From Micrasema longulum (taxonomy: Eukaryota; Arthropoda; Insecta; Trichoptera; Brachycentridae), in contig JAGVSM010005059.1 of assembly GCA_022494885.1 (NCBI GenBank), forward strand, positions 62,001 through 126,000: a DNA stretch of 64,000 nucleotides, written 5' to 3'. The number at the start of each line of letters is the position of its first letter. Position 1 is the first letter of the stretch. Under the pieces are notes generated by a model that saw only the letters and a list, made by a program, of their open reading frames with translations, was not told the DNA's origin and did not search any database. Made by a program: the position numbers and the translations under genes. This document shows positions 20,118-29,507 of the stretch, piece by piece.

Positions 20118-21828
20118 TTGCTATGTCTACAAAACACGCAATAGTGCACATTTGTGATGTCTTTGCAGATTGTATATCCACGTATAGTAAAGCAATGTTA
20201 TCTAGACAAGACTTTGCTTTCCTGAAGCCGAACTGAGTGTAGGGAAGGAGGCGTTCAGTTTCAACATGCCATTCTACTCGAGCCTTTATCATGTATTCTA
20301 GAATTTTCAGCATACAACAAGATAACGCAATAGGGCGATATGAAGAGCCTTTTGATGAACACTTACCAGGTTTCAAAATTGGAATAATAAGTTGTTGTCT
20401 CCATTTTATTGGGACCACAGAAGAATCGAGAACATTATTATATAATTTGAGAAGTTCAACGCGAAAGGAATGTGGGAAGTGTCTTATCATTTGATAAGAA
20501 ATAAGATCTATACCAGGAGTAGAGTCTCGTGCATGACTGATAGCTAAAGACATTTCTTCCAGAGTAAATCTCTGAGAAAGCCAACTTGGTGACACAACTT
20601 TTTGTGCTTCCGAAAATACTTCACATTTTTGAGGAACGTACGGGGGAGCTAGTTTATTTACAAAATCTTCAATCCAATCAGTAGAAGAGCTAGACAATGA
20701 TGATAAGCACCCTTTGAATCGACGTACAGCACTCCAAATTTGAGAAACAGGTGTTTCTGGTGAGAGTGAGGAACAAAACTCACGCCAACCTTGACGTTTT
20801 TTGCGCTGAAGAGTTCTTTTAGCTAATGCTTGAAGTCTCTTCAGTTCTAAAAAATTACCCAAAGACATGTTATACCTATACTCACGCATCGCTTTTTTTC
20901 TATCAGAAACTATTGAAGTACACTCATCATCCCACCATGGGGGACACTTAACTTGCTTACGTTTTGCCGTTTTCTTGGGGATAAGTTTATCTGCAACTGA
21001 GTACACTTCATTAGTTATAAATGATAGCATTGAGTTTGTATCTTCGAGTTCAAAAAAAGGAAAGCTAACCGCTTCCAAGGCAGTTTCAAAATCTTTCCAA
21101 TCAACCTGTCTCAGATCGTAACCTCTTGGCTGCCGGTTCAGATAAATTGAGTGTAAGGTTCGTTCGAAAGCAAGAATAATTGGAAAATGGTCACTTGAGT
21201 GTGAGTCGTCTAAAACCGACCATTTAATTAATCCCGCTAAGTCCGACGTGCAAATAGATAGGTCGACTGCGTTTTGATTCTGTGTGGGGGGGGCAAGACG
21301 GGTAGGTGACCCATCGTTAATTATGCATAAGTTAAGGCTATTCGTAAAGTCTAAGATAGCTCTACCACTAGAATCTGAAGAATTACATCCCCATGAAATT
21401 GAATGGGCGTTAAAATCCCCCAAAAGAATAAACGAAGATGAGAGCTTTGTAGTAATAGAATCGAAGTACGAACTATCAAAATGCATTTTTGGAGGGATAT
21501 ATATAGAAACAAAAGAGATTCCTGATATATCTAATGCAACAACTTGGTAATTTATGTGTGTTGGTATGGTGATGTGAGTGAACGGAATTTCTGATTTGAT
21601 CAATAATGCTGTTCCCCCTCTACCATCAAGACGATCGTGTCGAACCGTCTTATAGCCAGGGATATTAAAAGTGAAATTTGGTGGAAGCCATGTTTCTGAA
21701 ATTGCAGCTATGTCAACATTATGTTCTTGAAGTAATGATATAATTTCGGATTTGTTTGAAACAGCACTTCTGCTGTTCCATTGTAAAATAGTAAATTGTT
21801 TTGAGTTAAGTATCCACTTCACCGCCAT
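19999..21828 (-). pseudogene. I-clade ORF2, 5' segment: APE endonuclease and RT N-terminal half
   Basis: 609 residues in frame. The APE-type endonuclease spans residues 10-220: QWNSRS (N18), ISETWL (E45), GRGGTALLI (70-77), LLGDFNAHS (D138, N140), VDLSI (D189) and SDHFPIIL (D213, H214), so the nicking site looks intact. RT begins near residue 440: IPILKPGK (482-489), YRPIALS, QFGFRKAKSC and FVDIASAYD (D568, D574, motif A). After residue ~585 the frame is wrong because of the homopolymer break near 20,050. The start is ATG at 21,826-21,828, which lies inside the end of ORF1 (23-bp overlap). Confidence 0.92.
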
Positions 21829-23101
21829 TTTTAATATTATGAATTAGAGAGTTAATTATAGGAATAAATGAAGCAGCGTTGGACGGTTGATATGAATTAG
21901 GATTTGATATCAAAGTAAGTAGAAGTTTAGCAATAGAATCAATTAGACTAGAAATATTTGATGGAACAAGTTCTGATGATGTTGAATTTGATGAATTGTT
22001 TTGGGAATAAGCATTATTTTGAAGAGCACAGCCATCCGCAGGATTGGACGCCTGTCCATTCCGATAAGAGAGAAGTGATTCATGTTCCTTTGAATTCCAT
22101 GCCTGAACATGTCTTGAATTTACAGCAGTAGACTTTATAGGAGGCGAAACCATTGTGATGGGAGTTGAAACGCGTTTAATATTTTTGGAAGTTTTTTCCG
22201 CATAGCTAATGGTAGATGTGGGATGTAAATTGGAAGCTTCCTTGTACGTCACATTACCAGCGGCCATTGTATGCTTTATATTCTTTTGTCGAGTCAGTTC
22301 TGGGCATGAAAAACTAGAGGCACTGTGCGAGCCATTGCAATTTACGCATTTAATGTTTTCAGTCTGGCATACTTCTCCGAGGTGAGATTCCCCACATTTG
22401 TAACACCTAGGGATCGATCGGCATTGTGTTTTCGTGTGGCCAAAGCGGCAACATTGAAAACATAAAATAGTTGGAAAAATATATTGCTCCACTTTTAAAG
22501 AATTATGAAACAAATAAACGTTATTGGGTAATGTTTGCCCCTCGAAAGTCAAAACAATCGACTGAGATGGTTTCCATGTCACAGTTTCACAAGATTTATC
22601 TTTATAATTAAGACGTCGAGCCTTAATTACCTTACCACATCCATAAGGGACCTCGATTGACTCAATAATTTCTTCAATTGTAAGATCTGTGGACACACTT
22701 TTTACAATTCCTAATTTGGTTACTTTAAATGACGGTACATAGGCTTTCAGGGAGTTAGTAACGACAAAGTTTGATGTTAAAAAATTGTTTGCTGCAACGG
22801 CAGTCTTAAATGTCAAGGAAATTTTAAATTTGTTTTCCACTCTCACACCTCCTAATATAATGTTACTAATTTTGTTGGTATATAAGAGTTTACCAAAAGT
22901 GATAGGATGAAGGGGTTTTGAAGATTCTTGGTATTGAACGAACACCAAGAATGGGCCAGAAGCATTCTCCGAATAGGTAAATGATGGAGAGGAAAGGTCG
23001 GGAGCAGGGAAAGGAAGTTTGCATGGTTGCAAATCAGGGGAACTGGGTGCCCTGGGTCTTTTTCTATGCTCAAGATCAGGAGGATCCCCAGGATCCTCCA
23101 T
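21806..23101 (-). CDS. I-clade ORF1, gag-like RNA-binding protein
   Basis: 431 residues, uninterrupted. A proline-rich N terminus (residues 1-40) is followed by a region that may hold an RRM-like fold, then three CCHC zinc knuckles: CFQCCRFGHTKTQC (214-227, CX2CX4HX4C), CYKCGESHLGEVC (233-245, CX2CX3HX4C) and CVNCNGSHSASSFSC (252-266, CX2CX3HX6C). This triple set is characteristic of I/Jockey/R1-type gag proteins, which coat the LINE RNA and carry it to the nucleus. The C-terminal third is Ser/Asn-rich. The last 23 bp overlap the ORF2 start in another frame, so ORF2 translation would need reinitiation or frameshifting. Confidence 0.93.
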   Translation of the reverse strand: MEDPGDPPDLEHRKRPRAPSSPDLQPCKLPFPAPDLSSPSFTYSENASGPFLVFVQYQESSKPLHPITFGKLLYTNKISNIILGGVRVENKFKISLTFKTAVAANNFLTSNFVVTNSLKAYVPSFKVTKLGIVKSVSTDLTIEEIIESIEVPYGCGKVIKARRLNYKDKSCETVTWKPSQSIVLTFEGQTLPNNVYLFHNSLKVEQYIFPTILCFQCCRFGHTKTQCRSIPRCYKCGESHLGEVCQTENIKCVNCNGSHSASSFSCPELTRQKNIKHTMAAGNVTYKEASNLHPTSTISYAEKTSKNIKRVSTPITMVSPPIKSTAVNSRHVQAWNSKEHESLLSYRNGQASNPADGCALQNNAYSQNNSSNSTSSELVPSNISSLIDSIAKLLLTLISNPNSYQPSNAASFIPIINSLIHNIKNGGEVDT

Positions 23102-23331
23102 ACTTAAGCCTAAAACAACGAAAATGCGAAAAAGAACGCAGTCACAGAAATTAAATAAAAATAAATAATAATCAAAAATCGAAAACTTGTCAAACGCTCC
23201 TCCCTCGATGTCGAGTTATGACTTGACTAATCCAGTACAATGCACCGAAGAAATATTGTTATTCACACAAAATTGTACGCGCTGATAACAAAACACACAA
23301 CCGTCCACTGTCGATGCTACGAGACAACTCC
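23102..23331 (-). promoter_or_regulatory. 5' UTR of the I-clade LINE
   Basis: About 230 bp between the ORF1 start and the 5' boundary set by the target duplication at 23,332. I-type LINEs have internal Pol II promoters at their 5' ends. No specific motif is claimed here. Confidence 0.5.
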
Positions 23332-23340
23332 GTGATGTCG

Positions 23341-23565
23341 TTTATATATATTATAAATAAAATTGGTCCTAGAACTGATCCTTGGGGAACTCCTAAATTA
23401 TTCTCCAATGGTTCAGATATTTTGTTTTCTATTTTAGTTAATTGTTTTCTTCCTTGAAGATATTCTTTGAATAAATTGAGGGCCTCATTTGATTGTCCTA
23501 TTATTTCAAGTTGTTGTAGAAATTTTTTACGATCTATTGTTTCAATTAATAAAAAAAGAGGTGCC
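23341..23565 (-). pseudogene. L-G LINE, 5' piece of the split host element
   Basis: The minus strand gives FIETIDRKKFLQQLEIIG, NLFKEYLQGRKQLTK, GVPQGSVLGPILFIIYINDI. The last is RT motif B, and the reading resumes at 17,820 with TNIIKH. So the I-clade LINE landed inside the RT domain of this element, between motifs B and C. It begins abruptly near 23,565 because of 5' truncation. Confidence 0.85.
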
Positions 23566-23919
23566 TAAATGGGAATTACGTGTCCCGTGTGCCATCCGAT
23601 GTGATGATTTTTGTAATTTGATCTTCATCGTTATGCCCGTCAGTTTTTCATTTTTGTAAACAGTCCGTTAAAACCGGACGGAAGTGCCAATTATACCGGA
23701 TGGGGGAAGTGACACTGAAATTTCTCGGTTTCGAACCCTATATACCCGGAATATTAATTGAACGTAGTTATGCAGAAAGCAGCCAGCCCAGACATAGAAA
23801 AGTGGAACTGAGATGATAACACTTTGGTGAAAAGAGTGAATAATCAAATCTACACAACAGTTAAAATGTTTTTTACCGTGACAAATGATAGATATTGCAA
23901 ACTTTCGTTTTCCTCTCTG

Positions 23920-24455
23920 TTGAAATTTATTTCAACAGAGAGGGAAAACATTTTTGAGAAGGGAATGTGGAAGTCTAGGCATTTACAGGGCTTATGATCT
24001 GTCATTGGCTGGTTTAAGTGGCCACTTTACACATTGTGTAACATTCATCATTCTGTCAATGACAGGTCATAAACCCTGTAAATGCCCTCTCCTCTCTTCA
24101 TAGTATAGTGTTATTTATTTTTTTCATACACATATTTATTTTTGTTAATCTTTGCTTTTAATTTTTGTAAAAAAATGTAAGATTCAATATGTCCATGTAT
24201 TTATAATTTTCTCAAACCGAACGGTTTGGGTAGGTAGGAAGAAATTGCCTTAAGGCAATATGCCCGCCCTTATATGTATATTTATTGGTTATGTATATAA
24301 AGTGTCAAATAAATAAATGCCTAGACTGCCATAACCCCCTCTCAAAAATGTTTTCCCTCTCTGTTGAAATAAATTTAATTAAGAATGACTCCTCAGCGAG
24401 GAAATCCAGCCAGCCTGCAAGCATTTGGACATACTCAAACATTGTTGAATTTGTT
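23920..24455. mobile_element. M element split by L-B 3' end (24,084-24,316)
   Basis: Left part: TTTCAACAGAGAGGGAAAAC, GGAAGTCTAGGCATTTACAG, GGCTTATGATCTGTCATTGG, GTGGCCACTTTACACA, then inverted GACAGGTCATAAACCCTG. Right part from 24,317: TGCCTAGACTGCC, CCTCTCTGTTGAAATAAATT, CCAGCCAGCCTGCAAGCATT and AACATTGTTG. AAATGCC is duplicated across the L-B insert. Confidence 0.75.
24084..24316 (+). mobile_element. L-B LINE 3' end inside an M element
   Basis: It begins CCTCTCCTCTCTTCATAGTA and contains the L-B 3' UTR with TTGCCTTAAGGCAA (24,245-24,258), ATGCCCGCCCTTATATGTAT and an AAATAAATAAATG end. It is flanked by AAATGCC on both sides, so it is a genuine short retrotransposed copy. Confidence 0.85.
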
Positions 24456-24609
24456 ATGATAGCATTAAAAATAATTTAACTATGTGTGAATTTTTCCAAA
24501 ATTGTGAACTGGCTGCTTTCTACATAACTACGTTCAATTCTGTATCTTTAATACGTCCACTTCTCCACGGGGGCGTGATAAAATCCTATTTTAAAATTTG
24601 CATGCTGGG

Positions 24610-25668
24610 TTGATACTATTTATTTATTTATTTATTTAACTTTTTGTACATAATGTTATTTGTACATTGGCGGGCTTATTGCCAAATGGCAATTTCTTCC
24701 AACCAACCAATAAAATAAAAGTTTTATTTTTATAATTCAAGTTTCAGAACATATTCAATAGAAAAAAAAAAGATTAAAAAGTTAAAAATATATAAAAATA
24801 GAAATAAACGTATTTGTTTATAAATTACCTTAAATCAAAACTATTACTCAATGGGGAAAAGGAAAAAAGCGGAAAGAGGAAAAAGGAAAGGAGGAGAGAT
24901 TAAGGGAGAGAAAGGAGATGTTTCTTCAGACGTGATTTAAACAGAGATAATGTAGTAACATATTTGATGGTGGGTGGGAGATGATTCCACAGTCGAGCCG
25001 CATGGACACTATATGAGTTAGAGAAGAAAGAGGAATTGTGTATGGGTATTAAGAGAGTGCTTTGAGAATGAGAACGAAGAGGTAAACCATGAACTGATAA
25101 GCGTTGAAATTTTTCACACGGGTATATAGGAGCGTTAGGACTATGAAGTACATTGAACAGAAGTGAGAGGGAGTGATAGTCTCTCCGCTGTCTAATTTTG
25201 AGCCATTTCAGTTGCCTACGATAATCAGAAATGTGGTCATATTTCCTAAGACCAAAAATGTACCTTAAGCATGTATTCTGAAGTCGTTCAAGTTTATCGA
25301 GTTGCTCACAGCTTAAATCAGTCATGGAAACATCAGCGTAATCTAGAATGGGTAGTAGTAATGCTTGTTCAAGGGTGCATTTAGTATTAATGGGTAAAAT
25401 TTTTTGCAACCTTCTAAGTGAGTGTAGACTGAAAAATATTTTGCGCCTTAATTCATTAGTATGAGCTCGCCAGCAGAGATGTTCATCTATTAGTACTCCT
25501 AGATTTTTTACGGATTTCCTGTACTGAATATTGGTACCATTGACAATAAGAGGATTAAGTGAAGGTATGTCTAGCTTACTAAGCAATCTTTGACTACCTG
25601 CAAACATAATTTGTGTTTTAGACGGGTTTATTAGTAAACCATACTCTTTTAGATACTAGAGAGGCGAA
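24610..25668 (-). mobile_element. L-A LINE, 5'-truncated
   Basis: The element runs from the (TTTA)n end at 24,617 through the TTGCCATTTGGCAA hairpin (plus strand 24,679-24,692), the 3' UTR and a coding part, to about 25,668 where homology to RT stops. It gives the reference for the shorter L-A copies at 13.0, 28.5, 30.2, 34.0 and 47.9 kb. Confidence 0.88.
24900..25607 (-). CDS. L-A LINE ORF2 C-terminal part (open, 5'-truncated)
   Basis: The longest intact frame of the family here, 235 residues plus further open sequence upstream of the ATG: MFAGSQRLLSK, VKNLGVLIDEHLCWRAHTNE, LRRLQKILPINTK, LLPILDYADVSM, LDKLERLQNTCLRYIFGLRK, LKWLKIRQRRDYH, AARLWNHLPPTIK and LFKSRLKKHLLSLP. This is the post-catalytic region of a Jockey/CR1-type RT. 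Catalytic motifs are missing. The open state suggests a fairly recent insertion, not a working gene. Confidence 0.8.
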   Translation of the reverse strand: MFAGSQRLLSKLDIPSLNPLIVNGTNIQYRKSVKNLGVLIDEHLCWRAHTNELRRKIFFSLHSLRRLQKILPINTKCTLEQALLLPILDYADVSMTDLSCEQLDKLERLQNTCLRYIFGLRKYDHISDYRRQLKWLKIRQRRDYHSLSLLFNVLHSPNAPIYPCEKFQRLSVHGLPLRSHSQSTLLIPIHNSSFFSNSYSVHAARLWNHLPPTIKYVTTLSLFKSRLKKHLLSLP

Positions 25669-25786
25669 TGAATAGAAGAATTATTATTAATATTTAAAGC
25701 ATTTACTTTGCGGTCAAAGATTTTTCTAAATGTTATTAAATATTCAAGTTTGTAAGTGAAAATTCCTGATGGAAGTTCATTGTAAT

Positions 25787-26890
25787 TTATTATATAAATA
25801 AAAGACGAGTGATACTTTAATCCACAAATTTGGAATATCCAGTGATCGGTTTCATCGCTTTCGCGACATCTTCGAGACTGGTATCTTTATTAAAAAGTTC
25901 AATGTATTTATACAAAACAGAGGTGAGGATAGATAATTCAAAGTTATATGAAAGTAAATTAAATGAAGTTATTTTTATTATTTATATCACTACAGAGATA
26001 GTAGAATTTTTGTTTCAAGATTATGGATATTCGAGCGTTTTACAGGGCTTATGACCTGTCATAGGTTGGGTTCAAGTGGCCACTTTTATGTAGAATTTTT
26101 CAACATTCCCCATTCCGCTTATTAGCGAATATCCATATCGGTGACATTTTTTTGGTTTTTGTATATATGTCATGAAACAAGGAAAGCTTTCGCTAGCGCG
26201 TTTGGAGCGCCATCTATGTATTTGATATTGATATTCGCTAATAAGTGGAACCAACCTATGACAGGTCATAAGCCCTGTAAACGCTCGAATATCCATAATC
26301 TTGAAACAAAAATTCTACCCATCTCTGTAGTGATATAAATAATAATATACCTACTCCCCCTTGGGATAAAACCCAGAATTGTGTGTGTATAAATATGTAA
26401 ATATATATACACATACCAAAAATAATATTGTGTAAGTTATTTTTATCTTAAGGATCATTATCGATTTTTTTTCTTCGGGTTAACTAATGAGTTGATATAA
26501 TGCTATTTTAATGAGTTTAAGCATTTTATTTTATTTTTAGTGTCCCATCCTTCGTAGGTGTGGTTTTGTAAATAATGATTTCTGAAAAACAAAGGGTAAA
26601 AAGTCATTTGTAAAATTATATCACAATGGGTAAAGTAATGGAGAATGCACGTGTGTTATCTGTTCATTAAGTAATTCTACGTCGGGTTTATTTTTTAATC
26701 TATTAATTTCGAGAATATCTAATTTGTCAAGTTTAACTTTGAATTATCTGTCCTTACCTCTGTTTTGTATAAATACATTGAACTCTTTAATACCAGTCTC
26801 GAAGATGTCGCAAAAGCGATGAAACCGGTCACTGGATATTCCAAATTTGTGGATTAAAGTATCACTCGTCTTTTATTTATATAATAAATT
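25787..26890. mobile_element. PLE fragment with head-to-head inverted termini
   Basis: Arms of about 160 bp (25,787-25,950 plus; 26,727-26,890 minus) are near-identical inverted copies. Each carries a hammerhead-like motif (right arm 26,798-26,830: GAAGATG, stem TCGC/GCGA, GAAACCGGTC). The right arm continues on the minus strand into a coding remnant, KLDKLDILEINRLKNKPD then LLNEQIT and a stop near 26,620, which resembles the C terminus of PLE polyproteins. A foldback element is inserted in the centre. Confidence 0.7.
25975..26346. mobile_element. Foldback element with ~100-bp arms inside the PLE
   Basis: Arms start TTATTATTTATATCACTACA and continue through AGATTATGGATATTCGAGCG and ACAGGGCTTATGACCTGTCA, with about 95% inverted identity. 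A second inner inverted pair is CTTATTAGCGAATATCCATA and its inverse. The block ACAGGGCTTATGACCTGTCA is shared with the M family, so it is a relative. No coding sequence. Confidence 0.8.
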
Positions 26891-26892
26891 AT

Positions 26893-27110
26893 TAAATATT
26901 TTTACTTAACCACCCGCCGACTTTTCTATGTCTACGGGTTTCGAGACGTACACGTCTCTACGCCAGGACACCAATTAAACCAACTTGCGAAGCCCAAATT
27001 ACAACTTTACCATAGTTCAGTGAATGTAAGGGTGATTAGTTGTAATAATTGGTGCATGTAAGAGTTGCTTATTGAAATGCATATCGTGTTGGTTTTATAT
27101 TTTTGTTCAA
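26893..27110 (-). mobile_element. PLE-1 terminal repeat with strong hairpin
   Basis: The minus strand has GTGTCCTGGCGTA, a perfect 6-bp hairpin GAGACG-TGTA-CGTCTC (26,942-26,957) and GAAAC, then GTAGACATAGAAAAGTCGG. It matches the PLE-1 terminus at 40,714-41,024. Confidence 0.65.
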
Positions 27111-27244
27111 CAACTAGAAGAATTTTTGTATTTACCGAGCTTGATATTTTTCATGACAATGAACGTAAATTTAATTCAAAAGTCATAGAGATATATATTT
27201 TTTCAAATTTATCTTATTACTTTTTCACACCCAAAAGGCTTTTA

Positions 27245-28150
27245 CATACATGAAAGTTCCTTGTCGACATTGTTAAAACACATAGAGTAATGTCACTTGC
27301 ACTCGAGCATATCTCTTCATGGACAAAAAAATATGGACTTCTCATAAATCCAACAAAAACCCAAATTGTACTTGTTGGTAGTAAACAAATGTATTCTAAA
27401 GTTAATTTTTCCACACTTCCTCTTTTCAAAATAGATGGTACAGAAATTCCATTCATGACTTCAGTCAAAAACTTTGGTATTATCATTCATAAGCATTTAG
27501 GGTGGCACGATCAGGTTAACGAAGTTAGTCGTAAACTTTATAGCAGTTTGCACTCACTTAAAAGATTACAGAATTTCTTGCCAATTAATGTTAAGCAAAC
27601 ATTAGTCCAGAGCTTACTTCTTCCACTCCTTGACTACGCGGATGTGTGTTATCCAGATGCTAACTCTGAATTGCTTGATAAGTTAGAACGATTGCAGAAT
27701 ATTTGTATTCGTTATATCTTTAATCTTCGCAAATTTGACCACATAACCGAGTATCGCACGCAACTACACTGGCTTAGTATCAGGCATAGAAGAAACATTC
27801 ACATTCTATCACTTCTTCATAATATTTTAAATAATCCCACTTTGCCTGTTTATCTGAGAGAGCTCATCCAACTTCTTTCACACACGGACTATCTCGGAGA
27901 GAACCCTTTTAATACCCTGTCATCGCTCTAATTTTCTTGCCTCCTCTTTCACAGTAGTAGCCGCTCGATTGTTGAATAATCTACCCATAATGTTAGAGAC
28001 GCCCTTTCTTGATTTACATTTAAGTCAAGATTGAAATGTCACTATCTAAATATTTTAATTGTTCCTTTATCTTTCTGCTTTCCTTCCCATCCCCTCTCCT
28101 CTCTTCATAGTGTAGTGTTAATATTTTTTTTATTTTTTCATTTTCATTTT
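27245..28150 (+). mobile_element. L-B LINE, longest copy
   Basis: The open frame 27,290-27,931 encodes KKYGLLINPTKTQIVLVGSK, VKNFGIIIHKHLGWHDQVNE, LLPLLDYADVCYPDANSELL, DKLERLQNICIRYIFNLRKF and LHWLSIRHRRN. A frameshift after about 27,890 breaks the end; LWNNLP-like sequence follows out of frame. RT motif C lies upstream of the truncation point and is missing. The 3' UTR is cut at about 28,150 where an M segment joins. Confidence 0.85.
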
Positions 28151-28385
28151 TCATCATTCTGTCAATGACAGGTCATAAGCCCTGTAAATGCCCTCTCCTC
28201 TCTTCATAGTATAGTGTTATTTTTTTTTATACACATATTTATTTTTGTTAATCTTTGTTTTTAATTTTTGTATAAAATTGTAAGATTCAATATGTCCATG
28301 TATTTATAATTTTCTCAAACTAAACGGTTTGGGTAGGTAGGAAGAAATTGCCTTAAGGCAATATGCCCGCCCTTATATGTATATT
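28147..28385 (+). mobile_element. M/L-B chimeric junction, second copy
   Basis: An M piece (TCATTCTGTCAATGACAGGT, CATAAGCCCTGTAAATGC) runs straight into an L-B 3' UTR. The same junction with the same breakpoints is at 24,055-24,290. The L-B end is cut near 28,385 at a S1 tail. Confidence 0.75.
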
Positions 28386-28437
28386 ACCAATGCAGTGCCC
28401 TATGCACCATTACGTGCGGAAAGGGGATGATGATGAG
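28382..28437 (+). repeat. S1 SINE 3' fragment
   Basis: CCAATGCAGTGCCCTATGCA, CCATTACGTGCGGAAAG and GATGATGATGA form the S1 3' segment and tail without a head. Confidence 0.7.
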
Positions 28438-28524
28438 GGTGTAGTGGAATCTGATTCGTGTGGTTATGATAATTGAATATAATGTTTATTTATCAAATGT
28501 TTTGTCGCAAGGTAGCGGTATAAT

Positions 28525-29045
28525 GTACTCCATAGTCCTAACGCTCCTATATACCTGTGTGAAAAATGTCAACGCTTATCAGTTCATGGTTTACCTCTGC
28601 GATCTCATTCTCAAGGCACTCTCTTAATACCCATACACAATTCCTCTCTCTTCTCTAACTCATATAGTGTCCATGCGGCTCGACTGTGGAATCATCTCCC
28701 ATTCACCATCAAAGATGTTACTACATTATCTCTGTTTAAATCACGTCTGAAGAAACATCTCCTTTCTCTTCCTTAATCTCTCCTCCTTTCCTTTTTCCTT
28801 TTTCCGCTTTTTTTCCTTTTCCCCATTGAGTAATAGTTTTGATTTAAGGTAATTTATAAACAAATACGTTTAATTTTATTTTTAACTTTTTAATCTTTTT
28901 TTTTTCTATTGAATATGTTCTATAACTTGAATTATAAAAATAAAACTTTTTTTTATTGGTTGGTTGGAAGCAATTGCCATTTGGCAATAAGCCCGCCAAT
29001 GTACAAATAACATTATGTACAAAAAGTTAAATAAAAAATAAAAAA
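28525..29045 (+). mobile_element. L-A LINE 3' part (plus strand)
   Basis: A broken coding region matches CPNAPIYxCEKFQR and the LWNHLP-type motif of L-A. The 3' UTR ends with TTGCCATTTGGCAATAAGCC, TACAAATAACATTATGTACA and an AAATAAA-type tail. Stops and frameshifts make it non-functional. Confidence 0.8.
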
Positions 29046-29049
29046 TATA

Positions 29050-29450
29050 TAAAGTAAAAGATACTTACATAGGTATATTATGTAAAAATATTTTTTACGT
29101 TTTTTAAAAATGTTTTCTTATTTTTTGTATTAGTTGAGGTGCGAGTTATCTTTCCAAACTCTGAAACATTTTCACATTCGTGTTTTTTCCGAATTCTTGA
29201 TTCGCATCCTTATTTTGATATTTTATCTAGAAATCTCCAAGTTTTAAATGACCTATTTCCTGACTCGGAGAAATACATTTTTTTGAAGACGTAAAAATCT
29301 TCGAAAGTAACTTTTCAATAGAAAACGATGGGGGTTAACTTTGGTTTCGAAAGAATTTATTTTCATCGCTAAAAATATCCCCTCTTGAGAGTTGCAAAGA
29401 AAACTAGGTTACGTCAACATATCTCAAAGTTGAAAATCTTATTCTCGCAT
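29050..29450. other. No feature recognised
   Basis: No supported gene or repeat. Confidence 0.3.
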
Positions 29451-29451
29451 C

Positions 29452-29505
29452 ATCAGCATCGTTCCTCTTCCACATCCAGTGTTGCATTGGGCACTCCATC
29501 TAGAA
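29452..29505 (-). repeat. S1 SINE 3' fragment
   Basis: Inverted S1 3' segment (CATCAGCATCGTTCCTC, TGTTGCATTGGGCACTCCA), diverged. Confidence 0.5.
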
Positions 29506-29507
29506 AC

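Larger units (their letters stand above)
17821..23331 (-). mobile_element. I-clade LINE, near-complete, nested in L-G
   Basis: A 5.5-kb minus-strand element with a gag ORF1 (21,806-23,101), an ORF2 with endonuclease, RT and RNase H (18,124-21,828), a 5' UTR of about 230 bp and a 25-nt A tail (T run 17,821-17,845). The flanks repeat GTGATGTCG (17,812-17,820 and 23,332-23,340), up to 12 bp if TTT is counted. APE-type endonuclease plus RNase H after RT is the layout of the I group; Jockey-clade elements lack RNase H. ORF2 has two frameshifts, both in homopolymers, so the copy looks young. Confidence 0.92.
23758..24543. repeat. Inverted pair bracketing an M element
   Basis: AATTGAACGTAGTTATG plus AGAAAGCAGCCAG occurs at 23,758-23,790 and inverted at 24,506-24,537, with one mismatch in about 32 bp. 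The interval holds an M element and an L-B 3' end. The arms could be the TIRs of a larger non-autonomous element. Confidence 0.5.
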
